A stretch of DNA of 46,205 nt from Bacteroidales bacterium M8 (GCA_001689495.1 LUJS01000012.1:1-46205); one strand, 5' to 3'. Shown: positions 23,678-33,059, counted from the first letter of the stretch. The notes: generated by a model not told the origin, from the letters alone. Program-made: numbers and translations.

Positions 23678-24240
23678 AGTGACTTAAGCATTTCCAGCAG
23701 GTCGCGGGCCACGGCGTCGACCACGGGCGACACCGAGTCGGGCGGCGTTGTCCGCGGCACCGACAGGTGCAGCGCCCCCGACAGCATCTTGCCCTGACCC
23801 ATGGCCAGTATCTGCACCGGCGTGGTCACCGAATTGCGTGTCAGCAGCATCGCGCACTCCCATCCGCCGCGCGAGGTCAGCTCGGTCAGCTCGCCCGGCA
23901 TCCCCCCGGCGTTGAGCGCCATGCGCTCCCTGCGGTTGTCCAGCATGTCGGCCTCCCTGCCGCGTGGCACGTCGTTGATTGTCAGATATACACGCCCCTG
24001 CCCGAACTGCGGATAGGTTATGTCTATCCACTCGCCGCCGTCGCGCCGTTCGGCCGTCACGCGGGCGCCTGTATTCACCGCCAGCGGGTGCATCAGCGTG
24101 TCGGCCACGGCATAGCGTGGCGCGGGCATGGCTATGCGCGGATATGCCGGGGGCAACGGCACGGCACGGCGTTCGCCGCCACCGCACGCGCAGAGCATTA
24201 CGGTAATGATGATTGTAAGGGAGAGGGCCGGGAGTCTCAT
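23674..24240 (-). CDS. gldD: GldD-like gliding-motility lipoprotein
   Basis: 188 residues. The signal peptide ends at the lipobox-like LCAC with the cysteine near residue 19. Mature-protein segments YPRIAMPAPRY, EWIDITYPQFGQGRVYLTIN and WECAMLLTRNSVTTPVQILAM follow the GldD pattern. The protein is needed for gliding in Flavobacterium; in non-gliding Bacteroidales the role is not established. It lies 4 nt after gldE and overlaps the transferase gene. The assignment rests on sequence segments plus neighbourhood. Confidence 0.85.
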   Translation of the reverse strand: MRLPALSLTIIITVMLCACGGGERRAVPLPPAYPRIAMPAPRYAVADTLMHPLAVNTGARVTAERRDGGEWIDITYPQFGQGRVYLTINDVPRGREADMLDNRRERMALNAGGMPGELTELTSRGGWECAMLLTRNSVTTPVQILAMGQGKMLSGALHLSVPRTTPPDSVSPVVDAVARDLLEMLKSL

Positions 24241-24244
24241 GCCG

Positions 24245-25621
24245 TCACTCCTTGTCTGTCCCGCCTGCGGGGACGGGGTCGAGCACCTTGACGCGCACGT
24301 TGACTATGCGGTGGTTGCGCACCGACAGCACCAGAAAGCGGCAGCGGTCGTATGCTATCGACTCCTTCTCCTTGGGGAAGTCGCCCTTGATGGCCAGCAA
24401 CATGCCGGCCAGCGTCTCGCAGTCCTCGATGACGGGGGCAAACTTGTCCTCGTCCATCTCGGTGACGCGGAAGAAGTCGTTCAGCAGCGTCTTGCCCTCG
24501 AACACATACGATCCGTCGGGCAGACGGCGATAGGTCTTCTCCTCCTCGTCATACTCGTCGTCGATGTCGCCAACTATCTCCTCGAGCACGTCCTCGAGCG
24601 AGACTATGCCCTGCGTGCCGCCAAACTCGTCTATCACGATGGCCAGATGCACGCGGCGCGAGCGGAAGTCCTCGAGCAGGTCGTCTATCATCCTCGACTC
24701 GGGCACGAAATAGGGCTCCCTCATCAGCTCCTGCCAGCGGAAACCGGGTTCCTCGGTCTTGCCCACATAGGGCAGCAGGTCGCGCGAGTAGAGCACGCCC
24801 TTGATGTTGTCCATCGAGTCCTGATATACCGGCAGGCGGGCGAAACCGCTCTCTATCACCACCTTCATCACCTCGGCAAAGGTCAGCTCCTCGTCCAGTC
24901 CGGTCACGTCGACGCGGGGCGTCATCACCTCCGAGGCGGTGGTGTCGCCGAACTTGAGTATCCCCTCGAGCATGTCCTTGCTCTGCGAGTCATCGACACC
25001 CTGCGCTATCTCGAGCGCCTGCGACAGGTCGTCGGCGGTCACGGCCATCTCCTTCTTGGTCACGACCTTGTTGACTATGACGGTGCTCTTGACCAGTATG
25101 GACGAGAGCGGATAGAACAGCCTGACGGCCGCCGACAGCGGGCCTACGGCCATGCGCGCCCACCCCAGATTGTTGGAGTTGGCATACAGCTTGGGCAGTA
25201 TCTCGCCGAACAGCAGGATGAGGAACGTGAGTATGACGGTCTGGAGTATGAAGCTGAGCACCGGGCTCATCCCCTCGAACACGGGGCCGAGCGCAAAGTT
25301 GCACAGCACGACTATGGTCACGTTGACCAGATTGTTGGCAATGAGGATGGTGGCCAGCAGGCGGTCGGGCTTCTCGAGCAGGCCAAGCACCTTGCGGCCA
25401 GTCGAGTCCTCCTCGAGCTCGTCGCACTGCACGGGCGAGAGCGAGAAAAACGATATTTCACTGCCCGAGACAAACCCCGAGATTATCAGGGCAAGCACGG
25501 CAAGCGCAAGGGCTACTATCTGTGATGCATCCATCGGCGCCACTGTGCACAGCGGCGTGAGCATTATATCGGTCAGGAGGTTTGTTGCAGCCTCGATGGC
25601 TGGTAAAGGATCTGTGTCCAA
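24245..25621 (-). CDS. gldE: GldE-like CNNM/CBS-domain membrane protein
   Basis: 458 residues from the start I prefer. It has a hydrophilic N-terminus, a CNNM membrane domain (helices near 40-60, 95-115, 125-145, with ISGFVSGSEISFFSLSP), two CBS domains (about 215-345, including DEFGGTQGIVSLEDVLEEIVGDIDDEYDEEE) and a CorC_HlyC C-terminus. It is the GldE member of the family because gldD follows directly. The start is uncertain: a TTG at 25621 gives MDTDPLP, close to the usual GldE beginning (MD-x-DP); ATGs at 25564 and 25534 and a TTG at 25651 are alternatives. All start downstream of the promoter at 25672-25703. Confidence 0.88.
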   Translation of the reverse strand: MDTDPLPAIEAATNLLTDIMLTPLCTVAPMDASQIVALALAVLALIISGFVSGSEISFFSLSPVQCDELEEDSTGRKVLGLLEKPDRLLATILIANNLVNVTIVVLCNFALGPVFEGMSPVLSFILQTVILTFLILLFGEILPKLYANSNNLGWARMAVGPLSAAVRLFYPLSSILVKSTVIVNKVVTKKEMAVTADDLSQALEIAQGVDDSQSKDMLEGILKFGDTTASEVMTPRVDVTGLDEELTFAEVMKVVIESGFARLPVYQDSMDNIKGVLYSRDLLPYVGKTEEPGFRWQELMREPYFVPESRMIDDLLEDFRSRRVHLAIVIDEFGGTQGIVSLEDVLEEIVGDIDDEYDEEEKTYRRLPDGSYVFEGKTLLNDFFRVTEMDEDKFAPVIEDCETLAGMLLAIKGDFPKEKESIAYDRCRFLVLSVRNHRIVNVRVKVLDPVPAGGTDKE

Positions 25622-25671
25622 TTCTGTATTGATAAGTGAGACAATATGCAATGCGATTGCTTAACGGACGG

Positions 25672-25703
25672 CAAAATTAATCAAAATTTTCGACAATGTC
25701 AAA
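25672..25703 (-). promoter_or_regulatory. Promoter of the gldE-gldD-transferase operon
   Basis: Minus-strand TAATTTTG (25679-25672), a 20-nt spacer and TTTG (25703-25700). The -33 element overlaps the stop codon of the preceding FAH-like gene. Confidence 0.75.
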
Positions 25704-26232
25704 CAATCTTAAGACTTAGCGGCTCGCGGCCGTCGGCCAGAGCGACGGTGACGTGGCTGCGGGGCGACGACGGCAGCGGACTGCACGACGGGGGCAGCAG
25801 CACGATGTCGCCCATCTTCATTATGGTCAGGCGGCTCACGACCTCGAGGGCCTTGGCGATGTCGTCGGCCGATGCCGTCAGGCTCACGGGGGTGCCGTTG
25901 ACGGTGGCCTCGAGCGCGGCGGGCACGGTGTCGGGGGCCAGCCACTCGCCGCATACCACCGAGCCGTCGAGCCCCGACATCAGTCCGGGCGACGGGTGCC
26001 CCGGCAGCATCAGCCTCAGGGCCACGGTGACGCCGTCATAATAGCGGGTGGCGAACTTGGGGGCTATCCCCTTGCCCAGACGGTTCACGTGCACGGCCAC
26101 GAGGGGCTGCAGCACCCAGCCCTCCCCCTCTTCGGGATAGAACATGGGGCGACCCGGCAGCAACAGCGCCGAGTCGGGCATGAAATCTGCCTCGGGCACC
26201 GGGCCGAGGCTGCTGAAAGGTATTATCTTCAT
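25699..26232 (-). CDS. FAH-like protein without metal-binding residues
   Basis: 177 residues. It aligns by eye with the fumarylacetoacetate hydrolase-like proteins of Bacteroidales: FMPDSALLLPGRPMFYP, then VAVHVNRLGKGIAPKFATRYYDGVTV. The usual acidic metal ligands (ETE before the VNRLGK-type segment) read LQP here, and the glycine-rich YTGTPAGVG-type end reads LLPPSCSPLP. A hydrolase or decarboxylase activity is therefore unlikely, and the protein is probably a relict or has a new role. It overlaps the stop of rex by four bases (ATGA at 26229-26232), so it is made together with the redox sensor. Confidence 0.65.
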   Translation of the reverse strand: MKIIPFSSLGPVPEADFMPDSALLLPGRPMFYPEEGEGWVLQPLVAVHVNRLGKGIAPKFATRYYDGVTVALRLMLPGHPSPGLMSGLDGSVVCGEWLAPDTVPAALEATVNGTPVSLTASADDIAKALEVVSRLTIMKMGDIVLLPPSCSPLPSSPRSHVTVALADGREPLSLKIV

Positions 26233-26873
26233 TTCTCCTTCATCCTGTTGTACATCACGGCCAGATGGGCATAGATGGATGTGTTCTGGATGGTCACGTC
26301 GGGCGTGGCCTTGATGTGGAACGGCGTGAAGTTCCACAGGGCCTTGATGCCGGCGTCGACACAGCTGCGCGCCACCTCGGCGGCCACGCCCGCGGGCACG
26401 GCTATGATGGCAATCTCAGCCCCGAGCGGCTCGCGCAGTTCGGCCAGACGCGACATGTCATAGACGGGCACGCCACCAATGTCGGTCCCGGCCACGGCGG
26501 GGTCCACGTCAAATCCGGCCACGATGTCGAGGCCATAGCGCGACAAGCCCGAGTCGGTGATCAGGGCCCGTCCCAGACTGCCCACGCCCATCATCACCGC
26601 CCTGTGCGTGCGGTGGAAGCCGAGAAAGTCGTTCAGCTCGTCCTCGAGCTGGGCCACGTCATATCCTATTCGGGTCTTGCCCTTGATGTTCAGATAGCTC
26701 AGGTCCTTGGCTATCTGCGAGGCATCGACATTGAGCTGGTTGGAGATTGCTGTCGACGAGACATAGTCAACCCCCTCGGCCCGCATCTTCGAGACACAGG
26801 CGAGATACCACGGCAGGCGGCCTATCGCCGGCTCCGGGACATAAGGATGCTTTTCGCTTTCGTTGGGTTGCAT
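26229..26873 (-). CDS. rex: Redox-sensing transcriptional repressor Rex
   Basis: 214 residues. The N-terminal winged helix (about 10-75: PAIGRLPWYLACVSKM, then VSSTAISNQLNVDASQIAKDLSYL) is followed by the Rossmann domain with GVGSLGRAL (about 93-101). The C-terminal swap region ends VTIQNTSIYAHLAVMYNRMKE. Rex senses the NADH/NAD ratio and represses fermentation and respiration genes. The ATG at 26873 is chosen: an upstream in-frame TTG lies inside the -7 box. I looked for a Rex operator (TTGTGA-n6-TCACAA) in the divergent promoter region and saw none. Confidence 0.94.
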   Translation of the reverse strand: MQPNESEKHPYVPEPAIGRLPWYLACVSKMRAEGVDYVSSTAISNQLNVDASQIAKDLSYLNIKGKTRIGYDVAQLEDELNDFLGFHRTHRAVMMGVGSLGRALITDSGLSRYGLDIVAGFDVDPAVAGTDIGGVPVYDMSRLAELREPLGAEIAIIAVPAGVAAEVARSCVDAGIKALWNFTPFHIKATPDVTIQNTSIYAHLAVMYNRMKEK

Positions 26874-26888
26874 GACGTTTTGAGAGGG

Positions 26889-26896
26889 CAAAAATA
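26889..26896 (-). promoter_or_regulatory. -7 box of the rex promoter
   Basis: Minus-strand TATTTTTG, 15 nt before the rex start codon. No convincing -33 TTTG is seen upstream, where a long A-run lies instead. Confidence 0.55.
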
Positions 26897-26938
26897 CAAC
26901 TTTTTTTTCTAAAATTTAAATATGACGTGTTTTTTGCG

Positions 26939-26946
26939 TAAATTTG
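26939..26946 (+). promoter_or_regulatory. -7 box of the gltX-argC promoter
   Basis: TAAATTTG, an exact TAnnTTTG, 39 nt before the gltX ATG and divergent from the rex box 42 nt away. The -33 element is weak (TTTA at 26915-26918). Confidence 0.5.
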
Positions 26947-26985
26947 CCGTTCCTTAATGCCACCGCACAGTATTCACATTCATAT

Positions 26986-28524
26986 ATGGACCGTAAAGTC
27001 AGAGTGAGATTCGCCCCCTCCCCCACAGGGCCCCTGCACATAGGCGGCGTCCGCACCGCCCTCTACAACTATCTGTTCGCGCGCCGTCACGGCGGCGACA
27101 TGATACTCCGCATCGAAGACACCGACTCGCAGCGCTTTGTGCCCGGAGCCGAAGACTATATCAACGAGGCACTGGCGTGGCTCGGCATCAGGATCGACGA
27201 GGGCGTCCGCGAGGGCGGAGCCTATGGTCCCTACAAGCAGAGCGAGCGCCGCGACATCTATCGCGAGCATGTCAAGCAGTTGCTCGACGCCGGACGCGCC
27301 TACTATGCGTTCGACACCCCCGCCGAGCTCGAGGCCGCCCGCGCCGCCACGCAGAACTTCCAGTATGACGCATCGACGCGCATGAACATGCGCAACTCGC
27401 TGTCGCTCCCCGCCGACGAGGTCAAGGCCCTCCTCGACGCCGGCACCCCCTACGTGGTGCGATTCCGCATCGAGCCCGGACGCGACGTCGAGGTCAACGA
27501 CCTGCTGCGCGGACGTGTCACCATCAACTCGTCAATCCTCGACGACAAGGTGCTCTACAAGAGCGCCGACGACCTGCCCACATATCACCTCGCCAACATC
27601 GTCGACGACCACCTCATGGAGGTGACCCACGTCATCCGCGGCGAGGAGTGGTTGCCCTCGGCACCCCTGCACGTGCTGCTATACGAGGCATTCGGATGGG
27701 CCGACACCCGCCCCGACTTCGTGCACCTGCCCCTGCTGCTCAAGCCCGACGGCAAGGGCAAGCTCTCGAAGCGCGACGGCGACCGCCTCGGATTCCCCGT
27801 CTTCCCCCTCGAGTGGCACGACCCCGCGTCGGGCGCCATATCGACCGGATACCGCGAGAGCGGCTATCTCCCCGAGGCCGTCATCAACTTCCTCGCCCTG
27901 CTGGGCTGGAATCCCGGCGACGACACCGAGATCATGGACATGGACGAGCTGATAGCCAAGTTCTCGTTCGACCACTGCTCGCGCTCGGGCGCCAAGTTTG
28001 CCTACGAGAAGGGCCGCTGGTTCAACCACGAATACCTCCAGAAGACATCCGACGAGCGTCTGGCCCAACTGTTCAAGCCGGTGCTCGAGGCCCACGGCGT
28101 CAACCCCGCCGACTTCTCGGACGAATACATCACCGCTGCCGTCGGTATGGTCAAGGGACGCATCAACTTCGTGGCCGACCTCTGGGATCAGGCCAAGTTC
28201 TTCTTCACCGCGCCCACCGAATATGCCGAGAAGGACATCCGCAAGCGCTGGAAGCCCGAGACACCGGCCATCATGACCGAGTTCATCGGCGTGCTGCGCG
28301 CCCTCCCCTCGTGGCAGAGCAAGGAGGCCGAGCCCATCGTGCTGCAGTGGGTGGCCGACAACAACTATCACCTCGGCAACGTGATGAACGCCTTCCGCCT
28401 CTGTCTGGTGGGCGAGTGCAAGGGCCCCCACATCTTCGACATCACCGAGCTCATGGGCCCCGACGAGACAATAGCCCGCATAGAGCGCGGCATCGCTGAA
28501 ATCAAGACACCCGAGCAGGCATGA
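26986..28524 (+). CDS. gltX: Glutamyl-tRNA synthetase
   Basis: 512 residues. Class I signatures are clear: FAPSPTGPLHIGG (HIGG at 18-21), the Glu-recognition segment IEDTDSQRF, and KLSKRDG near residue 260. It charges tRNA-Glu (and possibly tRNA-Gln, followed by amidotransferase correction) in the cytoplasm. The ATG at 26986 starts the conserved N-terminus. Its last codons overlap the start of argC (ATGA at 28521-28524), an unusual pairing of translation with arginine synthesis through the shared precursor glutamate. Confidence 0.96.
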   Translation: MDRKVRVRFAPSPTGPLHIGGVRTALYNYLFARRHGGDMILRIEDTDSQRFVPGAEDYINEALAWLGIRIDEGVREGGAYGPYKQSERRDIYREHVKQLLDAGRAYYAFDTPAELEAARAATQNFQYDASTRMNMRNSLSLPADEVKALLDAGTPYVVRFRIEPGRDVEVNDLLRGRVTINSSILDDKVLYKSADDLPTYHLANIVDDHLMEVTHVIRGEEWLPSAPLHVLLYEAFGWADTRPDFVHLPLLLKPDGKGKLSKRDGDRLGFPVFPLEWHDPASGAISTGYRESGYLPEAVINFLALLGWNPGDDTEIMDMDELIAKFSFDHCSRSGAKFAYEKGRWFNHEYLQKTSDERLAQLFKPVLEAHGVNPADFSDEYITAAVGMVKGRINFVADLWDQAKFFFTAPTEYAEKDIRKRWKPETPAIMTEFIGVLRALPSWQSKEAEPIVLQWVADNNYHLGNVMNAFRLCLVGECKGPHIFDITELMGPDETIARIERGIAEIKTPEQA

Positions 28525-29492
28525 TCAAGGTCGGAATCATAGGAGGCTCGGGCTATGCCGCCGGCGAGCTGGTGCGCATACTCATCAACCACCCCGACGT
28601 GGTGCTCAAGTGGGTACACTCGCGCACCGTGGCCGGACAGCGCATTGTCGACGTGCATCAGGGCCTGCATGGCGAGATAGACATGAACTTCACCTCGGCC
28701 ATAGACCTCGACTCGATCGACGTGCTGTTCTGCTGCCGTCCCGCGGGCAAGACCCGCGAGTTTCTGGCACAGACACAGATACCCGAACACCTCAAGATCA
28801 TAGACCTGTCGCGCGACTATCGCCTCGAGGCCCCCGACAACGACTTTGTCTATGGCCTCTCCGAGCTCAACCGCAAGCCCATGGTGCGCGGCGCCATGCG
28901 CGTGGCCAACCCCGGCTGTCTGGCCATGGCCGTCGAGCTCTCGCTGGTGCCGCTGGCCAAGAACCTCCTGCTCAACTCCGACATCCACACCACGGTCCTC
29001 ACCGGAGCCACCAGCGAGGGCGCCGAGCGCCGTCCCACCACGCACTATGCGTGGCGCAACGACAACGCCGTCGTCTATCGCCCCTTCCGCCACTCGCAGG
29101 AGGCCGAGATACTCCAGACCCTCAGGGCCATGCAGCAGAGCTTCAGCGCCCGGCTGCACATGGTGCCCGTCAGGGGCCCGTTCTCGCGCGGCATCATGGC
29201 CGTCACCTATCTCGACTGCCCCCTCGAGCTCCCCGAGGTCATAAAGCTCTATCAGGACTACTTCTCAGACCACAACTTCACGTTCATCACCTCCAAGATA
29301 CCCGACCTCAAGGACGTGGTCAACACCAACAAGTGCATCATCCACCTCGACAAGATTGACGGCCGCCTCCTCATCACCGCCGTCATAGACAATCTGCTCA
29401 AGGGCGCCGCCGGCAACGCCGTCCACACCATGAACCTGCTGTTCGGCCTTCAGGAGACCACCGGCCTCACCATGAAGTCGGCCGCCTTCTGA
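28521..29492 (+). CDS. argC: N-acetyl-gamma-glutamyl-phosphate reductase
   Basis: 323 residues. The NADP-binding start VGIIGGSGYAAGELVRIL is at residues 4-21. The catalytic cysteine is C133 in ANPGCLAMAVEL. A conserved histidine lies further on in the Rossmann-flanked C-terminal domain, in MVPVRGPFSRGIM and KGAAGNAVHTMN. It reduces N-acetylglutamyl phosphate (or the N-succinyl equivalent used by some Bacteroidetes) to the semialdehyde in arginine synthesis. Other arg genes are not nearby. It overlaps gltX by four bases and is followed by a strong terminator. Confidence 0.93.
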   Translation: MIKVGIIGGSGYAAGELVRILINHPDVVLKWVHSRTVAGQRIVDVHQGLHGEIDMNFTSAIDLDSIDVLFCCRPAGKTREFLAQTQIPEHLKIIDLSRDYRLEAPDNDFVYGLSELNRKPMVRGAMRVANPGCLAMAVELSLVPLAKNLLLNSDIHTTVLTGATSEGAERRPTTHYAWRNDNAVVYRPFRHSQEAEILQTLRAMQQSFSARLHMVPVRGPFSRGIMAVTYLDCPLELPEVIKLYQDYFSDHNFTFITSKIPDLKDVVNTNKCIIHLDKIDGRLLITAVIDNLLKGAAGNAVHTMNLLFGLQETTGLTMKSAAF

Positions 29493-29512
29493 CCGCCACG
29501 CACCACATACCC

Positions 29513-29562
29513 CGAGGCGGGGAGACTCCATCGCGCGATGGGTCTCCCCGCCTCGCTTTTTT
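29513..29562 (+). terminator. Terminator of the gltX-argC operon
   Basis: A 14-bp stem (29513-29526 with 29542-29555) around a GC-rich loop is followed by six T at 29557-29562, 20 nt past the argC stop. Confidence 0.88.
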
Positions 29563-29692
29563 GAGGGAAATTCAAACTCCCCAATGTCATTTTGTCAACA
29601 AAATCGGCTCCTTACCTTTCACCGCGAAACGATTAACAATGATTTTAACATTATTTTACAAAACATATCCCAACAAATCCTTAAAATTGTAT

Positions 29693-29700
29693 TAATTTTG
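29693..29700 (+). promoter_or_regulatory. -7 box of the susC-susD promoter
   Basis: TAATTTTG lies in an AT-rich region, 71 nt before the susC start. No TTTG sits 19-21 nt upstream, so an extra activator or alternative sigma factor may be needed. Confidence 0.5.
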
Positions 29701-29771
29701 CAGTCATATTTCATCTCATCGGACAACAATCATATTCAAATACTTTTATTTATTCGTTTTTACTATTAGGT

Positions 29772-32700
29772 ATGAAAAAGCTGTTTCTACTTCTTGCAGT
29801 CATCATCACCTTTGCAATCAGCGCTGCGGCTCAGGACCGCACCGTCACCGGCGAAGTGGTGAGCGCTGACAACGGCGAGCCCCTGATGGGTGCAACCGTT
29901 ATGGGAGTGGGATCGAAGATTGGCGTCGTCACAGACCTCGACGGCAACTTCTCGATCACCCTTCCCGCATCAGTCAAGAAATTGTCAGTCTCATATGTGG
30001 GCATGAACACCCGCGAGGTCGACATCACCCCCGGCCGCATGAGCATCCAGCTCGAGGGTTCCAACGTGCTCGACGAGGTCATCACCGTGGCCTATGGTAC
30101 CGCCAAGCGTTCTTCGTTCACAGGCTCGGCCTCAGTGCTCGACGCCTCGCAGATCGAGAGCGTGCAGGTGGCCAACCCCGTTGACGCTCTCAACGGCCGT
30201 GTCGCCGGCGTCCAGCTCAACAACGTATCGGGCGCTCCCGGCTCAAACCCCACCATCTTCATCCGCGGTATCTCTTCGATCAACGCCGGCAACAGCCCTC
30301 TGATCGTGCTTGACGGCACCCCCTTCTCGGGCGACCTCAACACCATCTCCACTCAGGACATCGAGTCGATGACCGTCCTCAAGGACGCCGCCTCAAACGC
30401 ACTCTACGGTGCCCGCGGTGCCAACGGCGTCATCCTCATCACCACCAAGAAGGGTAAGGGCGAGGCCAAGGTTACATTCGACGCCAAGTGGGGTCAGAAC
30501 TCGCGCGCAATCAGCGAGTATGACGTCATCAGCGATCCCGCCGCATACTACGAGGCTTTCGCAACTTCGGTCTACAACAGCCAGTCTACCGCTTGGGGCG
30601 GCAAGCTCGAAGGCGCTGCTCTCGACGAGTACGTCAACAAGAGCATCCTCTCCAACCTCGGCTACAACGTATATCACGTGCCCGAAGGCGAGTCACTCAT
30701 CGTGAACGGCAAGTACCTCAACCCCCACGCCACTCTCGGCAACCGCGTCACCTTCGGCGACCAGACCTTCCTGCTCACCCCCGACGACTGGGACGAGGCA
30801 GCATACCGCAAGTCGCTCCGTCAGGAGTACAGCCTCAGCGTATCGCAGGCCACCGACAAGGGTTCGTTCTTCTTCTCGGCCAACTACCTCAACAACGAGG
30901 GTATCTCAAACAACTCGGGCTTCGAGCGCTTCAACGGTCGTCTCTCCGCCGACATTCAGGCCAAGCCTTGGCTCAAGGTCGGTGCCAACGTAGGCTACTC
31001 GCACTATCGCATCAACAGCTTCGGCGATGACGGTCAGGGCTCTTCGTCAGGCAACATCTTCGCCGTATCAAGCTCTATCGCTCCCATCTATCCCCTCTAT
31101 GTCCGCGACGGCGAGGGCAACATCATGACCGACGTCAACGGCATCACCATCATGGACTACGGTGACAAGACCATCGGCGCCGGTAACGACGACGACCGCG
31201 AGGGCCTCACCCGTCCCATCTGGTCGAGCGCCAACCCCATTCAGGCAAACATCCTCGACGTGAACAAGGCCAACGGCAACGCTTTCAACGGCAACGCCTA
31301 TGCCGAGATCCGTTTCCTCCGCGACTTCAAGTTCACAACCAACAATGCATTCACTCTCGACGAGACCCGCAACAACACCGTCACCAACCCCTACTACGGC
31401 ATGTACGCATCGTCCAACGGTATGGTTACCGTCGAGCACGACCGCGTGGCTGACTGGACATTCCAGCAGCTCCTCAACTGGACCCGTCAGTTCGGCGACC
31501 ACAACGTAGCCGTCCTCCTCGGTCACGAGTTCTACAGACAGAAGACATACATCCTCTACGGTCAGGCAGACAACATGCTGCACGGCACCAATCAGGAGCT
31601 CTCGGGCGCCATCAACTCGGGCGTCAACGCATCTGAGGGTGCAAACTACAACAACGAAGGCTGGTTCGCACGCGCCAACTACGACTATGACGGCAAGTAC
31701 TTCGCATCGGCTTCGTTCCGTCGCGACGCTTCCTCTCGCTTCCACCCCAACCACCGCTGGGGCAATTTCTGGTCGGCTGGTCTCGCTTGGATCATCTCAA
31801 AGGAGAAGTTCTTCCAAGCTCCTTGGGTCGACATCCTCAAGATCAAGGCATCTTACGGCGAGCAGGGCAACGACCGCATCGGTAACTACCGCTACATCAA
31901 CACCTACAAGATCGTAAACTCTGACGGCACTCCCGCCGCCGAGCCCGGCACCATGGGCAACCCCCTCATCACTTGGGAGAAGGGTGGCAACTTCAACGCC
32001 GGCGTTGACTTCAGCTTCTGGGGCGAGCGTCTCGGCGGTACCATCGAAGGCTTCGTCCGCAAGACATCCGACATGCTCTACAGCATGCCTCTGCCTCCCA
32101 CCTTCGGCTATCGCAGCTACTACGACAACGTAGGCGACATGGTCAACCGCGGCTTCGAGATCGACCTTCACGGCGACATCATCCGCACCAAGGACATCAC
32201 CGTCGGCCTCAACGCCAACCTCACATACGTCAAGAACAAGATCACACGTCTGGCCGACCGTAGCAAGCAGCAGAGCTGCGACGGCATCGACGGCTACAGC
32301 TCGAGCACCTTCTTCTATGGCGAGGGCCAGTCTCTCTACACATTCTACATGCCCACCTTCGCAGGCGTGGATCCCGTCTCGGGTCTCCCCACCTACTGGA
32401 AGAGCGTGACCGATCCATACGGCAACGAGGAGATGGTTCGCACCACCGACTACAACTCGCTCAGCACCAGCAAGGACTATCACCTGCAGGGCACTGCCCT
32501 CCCCAAATTCTACGGCGGTTTCGGCATCTACGCCAACCTCTACGGATTTGACGCATCCGTCGACTTCAACTATCAGATCGGCGGCAAGATCTACGACTCG
32601 ACCTACGCAAGCCTCATGAGCTCGCCCTACGACAACAGCACCGGTAGCGCCATGCACAAGGACATCCTCACCGGCTGGACTCCCGAGAACACCAACACCA

Positions 32701-33035
32701 ACATCCCCCGCTTCGTCTATGGCGACGACCTCATCGCTCGTTCTTCGTCGCGCTTCCTCACCAACGCAGGCTACCTCGCGCTCCAGAACATCAACGTGGG
32801 CTATACAATCCCCGCCAAGATAACCAAGAAGATACAGGTTGAAAAGGTTCGCCTCTACTTCTCGGCCGACAACGTCGCCATCTGGAGCAAGCGCAAGGGT
32901 CTCGATCCCCGTCAGGGCATGGCTCAGGGCCTCACCTCGTCGGGTGCCAAGACTCAGGCCGTCAGCGGCGAGTCGAGCTCGTCTTACTACTCTCCCGTCC
33001 GCACACTCTCAGGCGGCATCAACGTGACTTTCTAA
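29772..33035 (+). CDS. SusC/RagA-family TonB-dependent outer-membrane transporter
   Basis: 1087 residues. In order: a signal peptide (1-20); a carboxypeptidase-D-like regulatory domain (about 22-105, VTGEVVSADNGEPLMGATV); a plug (about 110-230, VAYGTAKRSSFTGSASV and LKDAASNALYGARGANGVILITTKKG); and a 22-strand barrel ending SGGINVTF. It imports oligosaccharides or other nutrients across the outer membrane together with its SusD partner, using TonB energy. Unlike ECF-sigma-linked members it lacks an extra N-terminal signalling domain. No glycosidase, anti-sigma factor or hybrid two-component sensor adjoins the pair, so the substrate cannot be inferred. Confidence 0.96.
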   Translation: MKKLFLLLAVIITFAISAAAQDRTVTGEVVSADNGEPLMGATVMGVGSKIGVVTDLDGNFSITLPASVKKLSVSYVGMNTREVDITPGRMSIQLEGSNVLDEVITVAYGTAKRSSFTGSASVLDASQIESVQVANPVDALNGRVAGVQLNNVSGAPGSNPTIFIRGISSINAGNSPLIVLDGTPFSGDLNTISTQDIESMTVLKDAASNALYGARGANGVILITTKKGKGEAKVTFDAKWGQNSRAISEYDVISDPAAYYEAFATSVYNSQSTAWGGKLEGAALDEYVNKSILSNLGYNVYHVPEGESLIVNGKYLNPHATLGNRVTFGDQTFLLTPDDWDEAAYRKSLRQEYSLSVSQATDKGSFFFSANYLNNEGISNNSGFERFNGRLSADIQAKPWLKVGANVGYSHYRINSFGDDGQGSSSGNIFAVSSSIAPIYPLYVRDGEGNIMTDVNGITIMDYGDKTIGAGNDDDREGLTRPIWSSANPIQANILDVNKANGNAFNGNAYAEIRFLRDFKFTTNNAFTLDETRNNTVTNPYYGMYASSNGMVTVEHDRVADWTFQQLLNWTRQFGDHNVAVLLGHEFYRQKTYILYGQADNMLHGTNQELSGAINSGVNASEGANYNNEGWFARANYDYDGKYFASASFRRDASSRFHPNHRWGNFWSAGLAWIISKEKFFQAPWVDILKIKASYGEQGNDRIGNYRYINTYKIVNSDGTPAAEPGTMGNPLITWEKGGNFNAGVDFSFWGERLGGTIEGFVRKTSDMLYSMPLPPTFGYRSYYDNVGDMVNRGFEIDLHGDIIRTKDITVGLNANLTYVKNKITRLADRSKQQSCDGIDGYSSSTFFYGEGQSLYTFYMPTFAGVDPVSGLPTYWKSVTDPYGNEEMVRTTDYNSLSTSKDYHLQGTALPKFYGGFGIYANLYGFDASVDFNYQIGGKIYDSTYASLMSSPYDNSTGSAMHKDILTGWTPENTNTNIPRFVYGDDLIARSSSRFLTNAGYLALQNINVGYTIPAKITKKIQVEKVRLYFSADNVAIWSKRKGLDPRQGMAQGLTSSGAKTQAVSGESSSSYYSPVRTLSGGINVTF

Positions 33036-33059
33036 TCCCATAAAGTTCCGAATCTCAAA

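Noticed and set aside
26874..26985. A Rex operator in the divergent rex/gltX promoter region
   Set aside because: No TTGTGA-n6-TCACAA-like palindrome is visible; only the two -7 boxes are supported.
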